Part shown: piece after piece, positions 36,801-49,700 of the stretch | How the letters are laid out: every line of letters begins with the position of its first letter | Numbering within the stretch: position 1 is the stretch's first letter | Assembly (NCBI GenBank): GCA_017311185.1 | Contig: JAESUZ010001065.1 | Span: forward strand, 124,001-188,000 | DNA from: Proteles cristata cristata | Taxonomy: Eukaryota; Chordata; Mammalia; Carnivora; Hyaenidae | Length of the DNA stretch: 64,000 nt | Reading direction: 5' to 3' | Position numbers and translations under genes: made by a program | The notes under the pieces: model-generated | Databases searched by the model: none | Told to the model about the DNA's origin: nothing | Seen by the model: the letters and a program-made list of their open reading frames with translations, nothing else

Positions 36801-39800
36801 GTGGACAAGAATTTCTGTGAAAAACCACCACGGTTGTACTGAAGCCCAACCAAGCCTTTGATTGACGGAACGCTTCAAGTTACACTTGTTCCCAGGGCTT
36901 TGCTGGCTTGTGGCTTGGAGTTTGATCGGCATGGTGACGGGCTTTCCAAGATGGGCAGCCCCTCACGGACACCTCCTACATTGTCACTAGCACAGGGCCA
37001 GCCAAGGTCAGCTGCGGATTGTTTGTGGCTGATGGGGAGGGGCAGGTGTCCCCCGGCTTCTGCTAAAGTCACCAACTTTAGCAGTTTAGAAGTAGCCAAG
37101 AGACAAGGGCATCTGTGTGAAATAGACAAGCCAGACCATGCACGTGGGGGGAACAAGGGGTGCGGCTGTGAATGAGCCGCTGGGGACGTGTTGATGAGCG
37201 TCCACGGGGACACACATCCACCCAGCCGGGAGCGCCGGGTCTTAGTGAAGGCAACAGGGTAGAGCCCCTGTGAGCCGCACAACAGGGCATCGGGCCACGG
37301 TAAGTCTGCCAGGGCAGTGTTGGCTGAAAATTAGAAATTCAGAGCCTAGCAGTATGAATGGGACCCATGAATCCGACGGAGACACGGAATCCAGCGGCCA
37401 ACCAGACCCCGGCGCCACTGGGTCGCAGGAGGGGCCACGCTTGCGGGAGCGTGAGGGGAAGTGACTGCTTTCCGATGGTCCAGGACTGAAAGCCACTGCA
37501 GGGAAGATGTTCTGAACGTTCCTTTGCTCCTCTGGCTCCTACATCCACTTCTTCCCTGCTGCTTTGTGAGAAATTACAGCATGTGTGTTTCCCTTGTGTG
37601 TGTATGACACAGAGCGGGGCAGACGCTGGTAAGCTGACCGCAGCAAAGGGGCATTAGCTTATATCGGAAGCCACTGGAAATTGCTGGTCTCTCTAGGTTT
37701 TTATATAAATAGTGAAATTAGAACTATTGGAAGCCACATTAATTCTTGGAATTCATTTTCTGTAGTAGAGACGGGAGATGTTCCACTTCTGAGAGCAAAC
37801 TTGGTCGGTTCTCGATCCAAGTATCCAAAATGGAAGCACCGAAACACTTGTAATTAATACCTGTCCCCGTGTTTGCTTGTATCTCTGTCTCCGTATTTTG
37901 GAGAACTTGTCTACATGATGCTTGTAGGCCCTGTGGCTTTTTCCAGCAAAGAAGCCGCAGCTCCTCCGGTACGTGCAATGTCATAACAGACACAACATCA
38001 AGTCTCTGATGGGCTGTGCTCCAGGCCTCCAGTCCAGAGTGTCAGCTCACGACGGTGACGGGATACATTCAGAGCCTTTGAAAATCACTTTGTGGGGCAC
38101 CTGGGCGGCTCAGTCAGGTCGTTATCTCACAGTTTGTGGGTTTGAGCCTCGCGTCGGGCTCTGCGTTGACAGTATAGTCTGCTTAGAATTCTCTCTCTGT
38201 GCCTCCACTACACCCTCTCTCTGTCTCAAAATAAATAAATAAACTTAAAAAGGAAAGAATCATTTTGAAAAGTGCCACAGACAACCTGGACAGCCCCCTG
38301 CCGTCTCCATGAGGACTTTGGAAGTGTTTATGAAGATAATTCCAGACGCTGCTGAATCTTCTGGGGCGTATATGTGTGTCTCTTCAGGGCCTTCTCCTGT
38401 GCAATCTGTATACAGCACATCAAACTTGCCAGGGAGGCCTCAAATTCAACTTCTTCCAAAAACTGAGGAGCTCAATAAAAGTTAAACTGCCTGGGGGACT
38501 GGGGGACTCCATCAACTAAGCCTCTGACTTCGACTTCAGCTCAGGTCATGATCTCACGGTTCATGGGTTCAAGTCCCGCGTCGGGCTCTGTGCTGACAGC
38601 TAAGAACCCGGAGCTGGCTTTGGATTCTGTGTCTCCCTCTCTCTGTGCCCCTCCTGTTCACACTCTTGACTCTCTCTCTCTCAAAAATAAATAAACATTT
38701 AAAAATTAATAAAAAATAAATAATAAATAAAAAGAGGCTTGAATTCTTAAACTGCTTAACCAAAATCAGGAGGCAGAACTTGCTAACTGTACGCACTCCA
38801 CTGTATTTGTGTAAGTAAGCCCTGGAAGAAATTTTAGTTTTCAACAAACGTCAAAAAACATCAAGGGCAGGGGTGACTATTGGAGACGAATTTCCCCTGC
38901 TCTGAACGGGCCCTGAACCCTACTGAACGGAGGAGCTGCATCAGGGGCCTGTCCCGCGGGGTAAAGCAAAGGCCCAGAGCCCGCGCAGCCACGCCCCCGG
39001 GGCCCCGCCCATCGCAGGAGGCCCCGCCCCCACGGACCCTTCTGCAAGCCTGCGGGGCTCTGACCTGGACCCGACAGCCTCTGCCCTTGCCTCCCCTCCA
39101 GCCTGTGCGCACAGACTTTGGGGCTCAGACCCGAGGTCGCCGAGGAGCTGTCCCCCCTGCCAGCGAAGGGCACCTCCACGCGACTGTCTGGGGTGCTTGA
39201 GAGGCAAAGTCCCGCTATGTTTAGGTGGTGCTGGCTGCAGGGGGGCTGGCAGAGGTCTCCGGGGCGCTCCTTCATCCCAGAGGGGGTCCGAGGACGCCCA
39301 GGGAGGCTGGGGTCATGCTGGAGAGCGGCAAGCGGGCTCCCCGCGCAAGGGCTCCCGCACAGCCGCGCGCACACTGACCGCACAGCCGCGCAGCCCCGGC
39401 CCCCGCCCCCCACGTGTCCCCGCTGCCCCCCACGTGTCCCCGCTGCCCCCGCAGCCCCGGCCCCCGCCCCACGTGTCCCCGCTGCCCCCGCAGCCCCGGC
39501 CCCCGCCCCCACGTGTCCCCGCTGCCCCCGCGGCCCCGCCCCCCCCACGTGTCCCGCTGCCCCCACGTGTCCCGCTGCCCCCCAGCCCGGCCCCCGCCCC
39601 CACGTATCCCCGCTGCCCCCAGCACGTGTCCCGCTGCCCCCGCAGCCCGGCCCCACGCCCCCCGTGTCCCCGCTGCCCCGCAGCCCGGCCCCCGCCCCAC
39701 GTGTCCCTGCCCCCACGTGTCCCCGCTGCCCCGCAGCCCAGTCCCGCCCCCACGTGTCCCCGCTGCCCCCGCAGCCCGGCCCCCGCCCCCGTGTCCCCTG

Positions 39801-42800
39801 CCCCCACCCGGCCCCCGCCCCCACGTGTCCCCGCTGCCCCCGCAGCCCCGGCCCCCGCCCCCGTGTCCCGCTGCTGCCGTGACCCCGCTGCCCCCACCCT
39901 GCCCCCGCAGCCCCGGCCCCCGCCCCACGTGACCCCGCTGCCCCCCACGTGTCCCCTGCCCCCACAGCCCCGGCCCCCGCCCCCACGTGTCCCCGCTGCC
40001 CCCGCAGCCCGGCCCCCGCCCCCATGACCCAGCTGCCCCCGCAGCCCCGGCCCCCCGCCCCCACGTGTCCCCACTGCCCCGCAGCCCCGGCCCCCGCCCC
40101 ACGTGTCCCCACTGCCCCCGCAGCCCCGGCCCCCGCCCCAAGCAGGCCCACGCCTCACAGCCGGCTCCACCCGCGCCCCACTTCTCCTCTGGCCCAGACT
40201 CTCCCCTGAGAAGCCTCCCACCGTGTCTCTTGCCAGCCTCTGGAGCCCCTGCCCCCCCTCCCCGGGGACAGCGCCCTGCTCGGACACGCTGCCCGCATCT
40301 GTGCCCCCTGCGCAGCAGGGAATCGGCTCCTCATGTCGCCTCCCTGTGCCTGCGGCTCTCACACCATCTGCAAGCTCAGCCCCTGCAGGTGCCTGGGGCC
40401 CAGGTGTCCCCACCGGGGAGCAAGGCCCAGGCTCCCACCAGAAGCATCCGAGGGCCCCTGCCTTCCCTGTACCCCGTATGGCCTCCAGAAAGGCAGAGTC
40501 ACAGAGGCTGTAGGGCTGGTCCCTGGAGGCAGGGTGACCTTGACCTTGACTCCCACATTGACCTTGCTGAGCCTCTAGTTCCCGTTGGTTAAACTGGGGG
40601 GTGCTGCAGACCAGAGAGGCTCACGTGGGCCCAGAGTGCCTCCAGCTGGGCAGCCCCACCCCCTAAGTGGGCCCCCCTCTGTGCCAGCAGAGGGACAGGC
40701 TGCGGCCTCTCAAAGACTGCAGTGGGGGCCCCTGGGGGGCTCAATCAGGTAAGCTACTGACCTCTGCTCAGGTCATGATCTCACAGTTCATGAGTTCAAG
40801 CCTGGCGTCGGGCTCTGTGCCGACAGCTCAGAGCCTGGAGCTGCTTCAGATTCTGTGTCTCCCTCTCTCTCTGCCCCTCCCCTGCTTGTGCTGTCTCTCT
40901 GTCTCTCAAAAATAAATAAAAACATTAAAAAGAAAAAAAAATACTGCGGTAAAGACAAATCCTGATAGTACCACAGTCCCTCTGGCCGGGTCGTTCTGAT
41001 CACACCAGCCCACCTGCTCAGCATGCACACACACACGCACACACATTCACACACATTTACAGTCACACTCACACACATACGCACACATGCACATTCTCAC
41101 ACGTTGGCACACCTGGACACCTGTGTTAACACACTTAGCTCTCCTGCCTTCCTCTCACACTGGCCCTCCATCTGCTGTGTTTCAGAATCACTGGGAGTGA
41201 TTCAAACCCTGAAGCCCACCACAGGGCCTTTGCACCAGAATCTCACAGGGGAGAGCCCCAAACTCCCTCCTGATTCTAGGGCACAGTCTGGTCCCTTGTG
41301 AGGACTTGCCCTATCCTGTCCCCCTAAGGGGTCTCCCACTTAGAGTCAGAGACCTTGGGGTTCAGTCTTCCCGGGTCCCTCCCCATAGGGTGCTCCTGGT
41401 CCTCGATGCCCTGTCCCCCACACCCAGCCCCCGCCCTGCCCTGTGTGCCTCCTGAGCCTGGCCCCCGGCCCTTACGCTTTGCACGACGGTTCCACACTCG
41501 CTCCACCCAGCCACCAGGAGCACGTGCGTGCTGTTGTGGTCGCTCACGTTGCAGGACGGGTGTCCCAGGTACAGGGAGGACTCGGGGATGGACTCCTGCT
41601 GCAGGAAGCGCCTCTGGATGGCGATGGCCACCTTCTCAACCTCGCAGAGCACCCTGACCGCCTCGGTCAGGTTCAGCCGCCGGGGCAGGCCCTGGGGCCC
41701 CGGGCTGGCACCTGGCACAGCGGCAGCCGCGGTCCCCTCCGGGGTGGGGACCTGCTCGGGGCCGGGGGCCTGGGTTGTGTTTCCGGGAGAGTCGCCTGCA
41801 AAGCACAAGGAGGTGAAACCAAGGGTCTGTGTTCAGGGACAGCCACCTGAGCCCGGCCTGTGAGACCCGCACGGAGGGGCAGACAGGGACCGCAGCGGCC
41901 GCCTGGACCGCACGTCCCAGCCACAGCCGCACACGGGCCGCTGTGGCGCGTTCCTGCCGGCAGCCCAACAGCCGGGCCTGACGTGGCTCGGAGGGGGTTC
42001 CGGGGGGACCCGGGTGCCCTCTGCCTCCCAGACTCTCCCAGGCGGACGCCGGGTGCGGGCCGAGCCCGTGGACTTGCTGTGATGAGCCGTCTCCTCTCTG
42101 TGGTGGTTACTGTCAGGATCCTGAGCCCCTAGCTTCTGCTTCCTGCTTCCTGCTTCCTGCTTCCTGCTTCTGCTTCCTGCTTCCCCCAAAGCATGGTTTC
42201 CACCTCCGTTGAAAAACGGAGTACTTTTCCCGAGAGATATCCCCTGGCTGACATCTGTAAGCTGTCCAGGGTTCCCCACCCCGCTCCTTGGCACCTCCCT
42301 CCTATTATCTCGAGGTGGGGCTCACCCACTGTTCTGCCCCCTCACTGAGCTCCCTCATCTCCAAGATGCAGTCCAGCGCCTGCTCGTGGCTTTCGTGCCT
42401 TCTCGACTGGCCTCCCGCGTCTTGGCGGCCAGCGTCCCGCCCTCTCCCACTGTCTCTGGCGGGAGCCCGCACTGCAGCCCGGACTGTGCGCCTGGGCCGA
42501 GACCACCACGAGGAGCTGTGTTCTCACCGGGCACACCCAGCACACCCGGCCCCACTGCAGCCCCCGCCGCCCAGTGCTGTCCTAGCTGCCCTCGAAGAAT
42601 GCCTCTAAGACACCTCTTCCAGGAAGCCCTCCCTGACCACACTCATGGGGCTGCCACAACTTAGTCCCTGTGAGCCCCCTGCTTCGACCTCCAGCAGAGC
42701 ACATTCCATATTCTTGGGGACAAGCGTTCACTTGTATAAATGTCTGTCTTGCACCACTTGACTGCAGATCCCTGGCTGGCAGGGGTCCCCTCAGCGTCAA

Positions 42801-43716
42801 CGCTGAATCCTCTGAGCCCCCATTTAATGGGAAAAGTCCTGGGTGGGAGGAGGGCCCAAGTAGAGACAATTCTCCTGTGTCTTCTCACGCGGGCTGTGCG
42901 CTTTGCACGGTCTTCCTTTAGAACCCGAGAGAACGTGGCGGACTTCACTGTAACCAAGGCGTTTTCCCATCATGGGCGCTCGGAGAGAGGCGTCTGGGAC
43001 GCACGGAGAATGTGAAGGGACACATGCGTGTGCACACACATGCACGCGCACACAGACACACACAAGTTAGAAAAACGTCCAGGGCATAAAAACCGACCTC
43101 GTTCGGAAAAGAAACACTCGGTGAATGAAAGTCTGTCAATAACAGATTACCCAACGCTATCTCAGGAAAAGGGATTATGGACTCTCACGTTCACAGGGTC
43201 TTCCAGAAAATTCCACAGGGAAGTGGGGGGCATCTCCCATGCAGATGCAGGTGAAGGAGCCCAGGGTGTTGTGACAGGACGCGCCTGGCTCACAGTCGTG
43301 CTCCTGGCCGTCACATTCGTCGTAATCTGTGCGACATCAGAAGCAAGGCAGACACTGTCACGGGGCCTGAGGGGCGGGTGAGGGGTGCTTCCGTACCGGC
43401 TGTCACACACGCCCTGGGGGGACGTCATCTCAGGCAGCAGGGCCGGAAATCACGGAGTGGCAGCGTAGTGGACGGTTCGGGGGGCAGGGTGGCACCCAGT
43501 TCTCAGCTGGGGCGGGGACGAGAGCTGGTCAGGACATCTGCTGGGACCGCTCCCGAAGGAGGGGCCCCGGTGCCGGGGCTGAGAGGGGCTGCGGAGACGA
43601 CACAGCAGGCCCCCCACCCCGGCCTCTCGCCCCGGACCCGGGGGCGCCCCCCGCAGGCCATCCCGCAGAAGGCGCTCAGCCAGGGGGCCTTGCTCTAAGA
43701 AGCAGCACCGGGAACA

Positions 43717-43756
<40 letters not shown>

Positions 43757-46700
43757 GTGGGGAGGACAGAGCCGGGAGGCGGCTGTCCCCGCGTCAGGGA
43801 GAGCGCCCCCCTTGTAATCTACCCTGGACCTCGCACCTCCAGACCTGTGGCGCTGGGCCACCCTGCCGTGCTGCCTCAGCCTAGCTGGGCAGGTTAAGCG
43901 TCCGACTTTCGCTTGGTCATGATTCGCGTTCGTGGGCTCAGCTCGCGCCGGGCTTGTGCTGACTGCCGTTCAGAGCCTGGAGCCTGCTTTCAGCTCAGAC
44001 TCCTGACCTTCGCCACGCTTTTCTCTGTAAATAATAAAAACATGTTTTTTTTTACTAAAAAAAAAAAAAGCTTGTGTGTTTGCATTTTACTATGATAAGT
44101 ATTTTGAGAGGAGAATCTAGGGGCACCTGGGTGGCTCAGTTGGTTAAGCGTCCGGCTTCAGCTCAGGTCATGATCTCGCGGTTCGTGGGTTCGAGCCCTG
44201 TGTCGGGCTCTGTGCTGCCAGCTCAGAGCCTGGAGCCTATTTCAGAGTCTGTGACTCCCTCTCTCTCTGACCCGCCCCTGCTCATGCTGTCTCTCTCTCT
44301 CTCCTAGAAATATAATAAAAATATTAAGAAAAAAAAAAAAGAAAGGAGAATCTAAATTGCTTTTCTTTTCAACGATTTTTCTCCAGCTCTCCTTGGAAAC
44401 TGTGCTTGGGGGCAGTGTGGCTGCAGAGAGGACATGTCTGCAGCCCGGGGATGTGGGTGGCAGAGGAGGCCCCGCGTGGGGAGCAGCGTCCCCAGGCGGG
44501 TGCGTGGCTTCACCCCGGGATGTTTGGGGCCCTGAAAACTTCAGAAACAGCACAGCAGCAATAAGACAGACGGGGTCCTGTGTGTTCCATACTTCCACCT
44601 GCAGGGGGGCCCCAGGAGGCCCACGGGCTGGGCTCTCTGGGGGGCCCGGCCTCCACCTACCCTGTATGAAGGTGTCCTCGCCGACCACCTCCAGCAGAGA
44701 GGCGTTCCGGAAGGCGACGAGGAACGCGGCGGACACCTCGTGGATGTCCACCTCTGCGATGATCAGCAGGTTAAACTCGACCACGACGCTGCCGTTGGCG
44801 ATGCGGGTCACCTCCACCCGGACCCCCCCGGCGTCCAGGTGCCACAGCATGGTGGCCGGCAAGGAACCCCGCACCTTTACAGAAACCACGTGTGACAGGG
44901 CCGCCCGCTGGCAGGAGGCAGGTGCCTGTCCCCAGGGGGCGCCTCCCGGGGATTCTGACCCGCAGCACGGAGGTCAGCTCTGGCCCCAGTCCGGCGGACC
45001 GAGCCGTGTCCCAAGCCCACACCAGTGCCTGTGGGTCTGGGTCCTGAGGTCCCAGGAAGAGCCTCGCTCCCCCAGGGCACCTCTGCCGGTCAGTCTGGAC
45101 GGGGGGGATGGAACATCACTCACGGGGGACTCGTGACGGTTTTAGAATCTGCTCCTCTCAGCTCAGAGCCATGGAGGGCGCAGGCTGCACAAGCGGTCAT
45201 GCGGAGCCCCTCTCTCCCACTGTATCTTCTAGAACAATCCTTTTACTGCTGATACTGCCCCGTTGGATGGGCTCCTACACCACGGGCTGCGGCATTCTAT
45301 CCTAGCCCTTTGCAGCCCAAACGCCCAGAGAGACACACCACCTTAGAAGGGCTGTACGTGGTCCCCAGGACACAGGCCTTCTTGAAAAGCACACTTCCAG
45401 GGCCCAGCCTCATCTGGAGCCAGCCAGGGGGCGTGGCTCAAGGCACAGGCTCGTGGGTTCACTTCCCAGCGTGGGGACGGCCAATGTGACAAGTGTGCTG
45501 TCACTTGGGCACCATCATCACCGCTGGAATGGCTGACTGACTCTCTCTCTCTCCTTGGGACATCCAGAGAGGGTCTGCCACAGGCTTGGCTTAAAGTCAC
45601 TTTGGGTTGTTGCATTTCCAACCAGTCTCAAAGCAAAGCTCCAGGGCCCCTCGCTAAGAAGTGTGTTAACCCACACCTCCCTGAGTTTGCCTGAAAGTCC
45701 TGCGCATGTGATAACTGTGCCATTACTGGCCATCCTGAAATTCTAGACAAACCAGCAGCGGTCCCCAGCCATAGGCGAGGGAGGAAATGGTTTGAAGAGG
45801 AAGGATGACCCCAGACATGTGAGTAGAGATGAGGCTGCCCCGGGGACCGCCAGAGCCCCGCGACTGATGGTCAGGGCAGTTGCTTAGTGTCATGTGTGAC
45901 TATCACAGAACCTAAAGTAGACAGTGGTGACTCGAGCCATCAACAACTCTCAGATCCACCCACTGGGCCAGGAGCCGGGGACCCTAGGATAAATCAGGCA
46001 GAACCCAGATCCCGAGGAGTCCCTGTGTGACACTCCCTGGGGGCACAGAGACCCATTTTCCAGGCCAGAGAACAGAGCCAGTCACACGGTGCTATCGCGT
46101 TAGCACGCTCCGTCTGGAGGTGGCACTGCTCTGTCTTAAAGCCCAGGGTCAGGAGCGGCTGAAGTAGACGAGGTGCCCACTGTGTAAACAAGACAAGAGA
46201 CTTCGACAAGTGCATCCTCTTCTCGTCTAAGGGGAACCTAACCTCCAGCAGAGAGAACACGGAGATCGCCCCCCAGCCTGAATCGTAACAAATACACCAG
46301 CTCAAGGTATGTCAGTGGGGCCACAGGGGAAGCATCAGAAAGATTAGGAAAAATCATAGCAGCATTATTCACATTGGCCAGAGGGGACACAACCTAACGT
46401 GGACCAGAGACCGAAACGTGGGCTCTCCATTCGGGGAAGGACTATCCAGCGGGAAAGAGCAGTGAGCCATGGCTGGACCCCGAAGGCGCGCTCAGAGGAA
46501 TAAGCCAGACACAAAATGTCATGTCCGGCGCGATTCCGCAATGTGAGATGCCCACGGCAGGCACGCCCACAGGCACAGGGAGCACATTAGTGGTTGCAGG
46601 GATGGGGCGTGGAGAGTCACCAGGAATGGGAGAGGGGCTTCTTTTGGGGGTGAAAGAAATGTTCTGGACTTAGTGATGACGGCTGTGCAATTCCACGAAT

Positions 46701-49700
46701 AAAATCTAAACCATCGCACTAAGCACTCTTAACGTGTGCATTTTAGGATTTGTGAAATCGATCTCAGTTGGTTAATTTTCCTTGTGGGGCGCCTGGGTGC
46801 CTCACTTGGTGTCTGACTCTGGATTTCGGCTCAGGTCATGATCTCAGGGCCGCGGGATCGTGCCCCGCATTGGGCTCTGCCTGTCAGCTTGGGACTCCCT
46901 CTCTCTCTCGGCCCCTCCCCTGTGCTCGAGTGAGCTGTCCTGGCTCCTCTGTAGTGAGGACGCAGCAGAGGACAAGGTCACTCCCAGCTACTCGTGCATC
47001 TAATGGTAGACCCGGGGGTGCCAGGCACCACACCGGAACCAGAAGCCCATCTTCCTTCAGAAATGAGGGTCCCAGGGGCGCCTGGGTGGCTTAGTCGGTT
47101 AAGTGTCTGGCTTTCGCTTAGGTCATGATCTCGTGGTTCGTGGGTTCGAGCCCCGCGTCGGGCTTTGTGCTGACTGCCAGCTCAGAGCCTGGAGCCTGTT
47201 TCAGTCTGTGACTCCCTCTCTCTGACCCTCCCCTGCTCATGCTGTCTCTCTCCTAGAAATAAATAAAAATATATTAAAAAAAAAAAAAAAGAAATGAGGG
47301 TCCCAGGCGCCTGCAAGTCAAAGTCCTGCCCAGTGGGATTGGGATTCCGCCCACCTCCCTCCTGCACATCCCAAAGGAAATAGAAACTGGTTTCACCAAC
47401 TTACCGCCCGAAAGAACACCTCTAGGAAGTCCTGATACTCCCTGCTGCTCGCGTTCTGGAAGGACTCCACATACCTGACGTTGGCTATTCTGACGTTCCC
47501 TCTGAGTTTCTGGGCCGCTGAGGGACAGAGAAGAAACACGTCCAGAGGGGTAATGCATTAGGTAATGCTAAGTGCGTTAGGCAATGCATCGGGTGACATA
47601 TCCTAATAATGGCACTTTCTTGTCGGCCAGAAAGAACATTGGGTTGAGGCTGACAGTGCCCAGCACACACAGACAAGTTCCGCCAACCCCAGAGGATGCC
47701 GGCACACAGCCTGGGCTCAGGGAGAGAACCTTCCGGAGGCTGTAGAACCGGGCCAGCACCTACCACTCTCCTCACTTTCTGTGCACAAGGTGTCCAGGTG
47801 ACTCGCCAGTAGGGCCCACTCTGAGAGTGAATGAAGTCTCTGTTGGTTAATTCTGCCGGGGCTGCAGGTGCACAACTGGCCGTCCCAGGGAAGCCAGGAC
47901 AGTGTGGCCTTGCCTCTGCTCAGCACCCACAACTCAGCGCGGAGCGCCGGAGGCCCTGACCCTCTTCCCCCTCCCCCTAGACCACTGTTTCCTAGGGAAT
48001 TGTTTCTCTGCAAGTTCAGGGCAGTCCCTGCTTTTGCACCGGTCTGTTCCATCCAAGTCTGTTCCCTCCACACGGAGCCTCCAGGAGGCTGTGGGACAAG
48101 AATATACTCCAGGAATATTGCCTGGACCACGTCCTGGCGTCCGGCATGGCAGCCGCCTCGTTCAGTCTTTCCCCAGATGTCTGTGAGGTTCTTGCTATGT
48201 GCCCAGCCTTCCAGGCAGTGGAGGAAAAGGCCAAGGTTCCTTTGCACCCACAAACCACAAAGCCATCCCAGGACTCACTGCTGGCTGACCCCCAAACCTC
48301 GCCCTGATCTCTCCTGTCACCATGGCTGAGGGCCACCGGGCCACACACAGCAGCTGGGGCGGACAGCCTGGTGGGAAAGCCCCGGGAGCGGGACGGACCA
48401 GACACAGGTGAGAACGGAGGTGGACCCACCCCGGCACGGGTCACACGCCCCTGGTGGCCTCTCCCGCCGGCAGGCGAGACCCACAGAGGACTGGCTCTCA
48501 GAGGCACTGACCGCCCTTCTCCAACTCGGCGCAAGCGTCCCTGTGCACCATCTACCCCCTGACTCCCTGGTCCTTGCTAATCGGAACTTCCAAGCAGGCA
48601 GACAGATGCTCTACACTTTTCTCACTGACGCCCCAAGGGCTGCGCACCCCACCTTGGGGAACACGGCCATCAGCCCTTGCATGGTCGCCCGAGATCTGAG
48701 GGCCCATCTGCAACCTCCAGCCGGCCCTGGGCCGTCCGAGCAAGTTAGATGTTCAGGGAAACATCGAGTGTGAAGGAGGAGAAACAAGATTTATCCGGAC
48801 ACATGACCGTCACAAGCACTGAGTGAAATGTCCGAGGTTGGACGTCCCACTGTCCGCCTGTCGTCCCTGGAAGCCAAGTGCAGGTGCGCTGAGAGCGGGA
48901 ACGTCAGAGCACGTGCCCGGCACTCGGTCCGTGCATTCTCCTGCCGCAGACCCACGGGGACAGGGGCAGCCAGTGGCTGTGCTCGGCGGGCAGAGTCCCG
49001 AGCCCTCCGTGCAGCCTGCCCCAGCCTCTCCTTGAGCCGAGCCGCCTCCCCCAGGCTGACCTCCGAGGGCCAGCCCCAAGCGAGCCCAGCCAGGCTTCCA
49101 GGGCTGATCAGGGCAGAGAGCCAGCGCTTTCAAGCCTTGACCCACTAAAAATCGTTCTCACACGTTTTCCCTCCCTCCATGAAGGTGCCGCGGCCAGCGT
49201 TCCCGAGACCCGTCACCTACCGGTCCTGACCCTGAGGCGGGCCCTGGCGCTTCCGTCCCCGCAGGCTTTGGCCGCTATCTCCACCAGGTGCAGGGCGCCA
49301 GGCTCCAGGCCCGACAGCGTCAGGCTTGCGTTCCGGGTCTCCAGGCGCACGGCGGGGCTCCGCGGGGAGAGCAGCGTGAGCTGGAAGGCGGGGTGCGGGC
49401 CGAGCTCCGCCGCCCACGCCACGCGAAAGCTGGTGCTGGTCACGTCAGACACCGTGACCCGTTCGATGGGGACGGGAACTGGGAAGCGGATGCAAAGGCG
49501 GGGAAGATTGAAATCAGCCCGATGCTCCAAGGAGACAGGGCGGGAGAAGCCTCACCAGACGCTAAAATCAAACCACCCTTGGGGACACGAGAGGGCCTCG
49601 CGGGACGCCAGCCCGGGGGTCCTACAGGGCCCCTCCTCCGGGCAGAGCACGTGGTGCAGGGGCCCCGGACGGCCGTCCCGAGCCCCGGCGCCCTGGACAG

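Larger units (their letters stand above)
36082..41475 (-). other. UMODL1 intron 10 (5.4 kb)
   Basis: Largest intron, between ZP-N and ZP-C coding exons. Holds three SINEs, a GC-box/CpG-rich stretch (38.9-39.1 kb) and an E-box minisatellite (39.4-40.14 kb). 36,420-38,090 shows no recognised feature. Confidence 0.8.
43327..44660 (-). other. UMODL1 intron 8 (1.3 kb)
   Basis: GTAGGT...CGCACAG. Contains a CA microsatellite and two SINEs. Confidence 0.8.
44875..47404 (-). other. UMODL1 intron 7 (2.5 kb)
   Basis: GTAAGT...CTGTAAAG. Includes an L1 fragment and two SINEs; 44,900-46,300 shows no recognised feature. Confidence 0.8.

Noticed and set aside
38877..40151. 424-codon Gly-rich minus frame and matching Pro-rich plus frames
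   Set aside because: Produced by the GC-rich E-box minisatellite in a UMODL1 intron.
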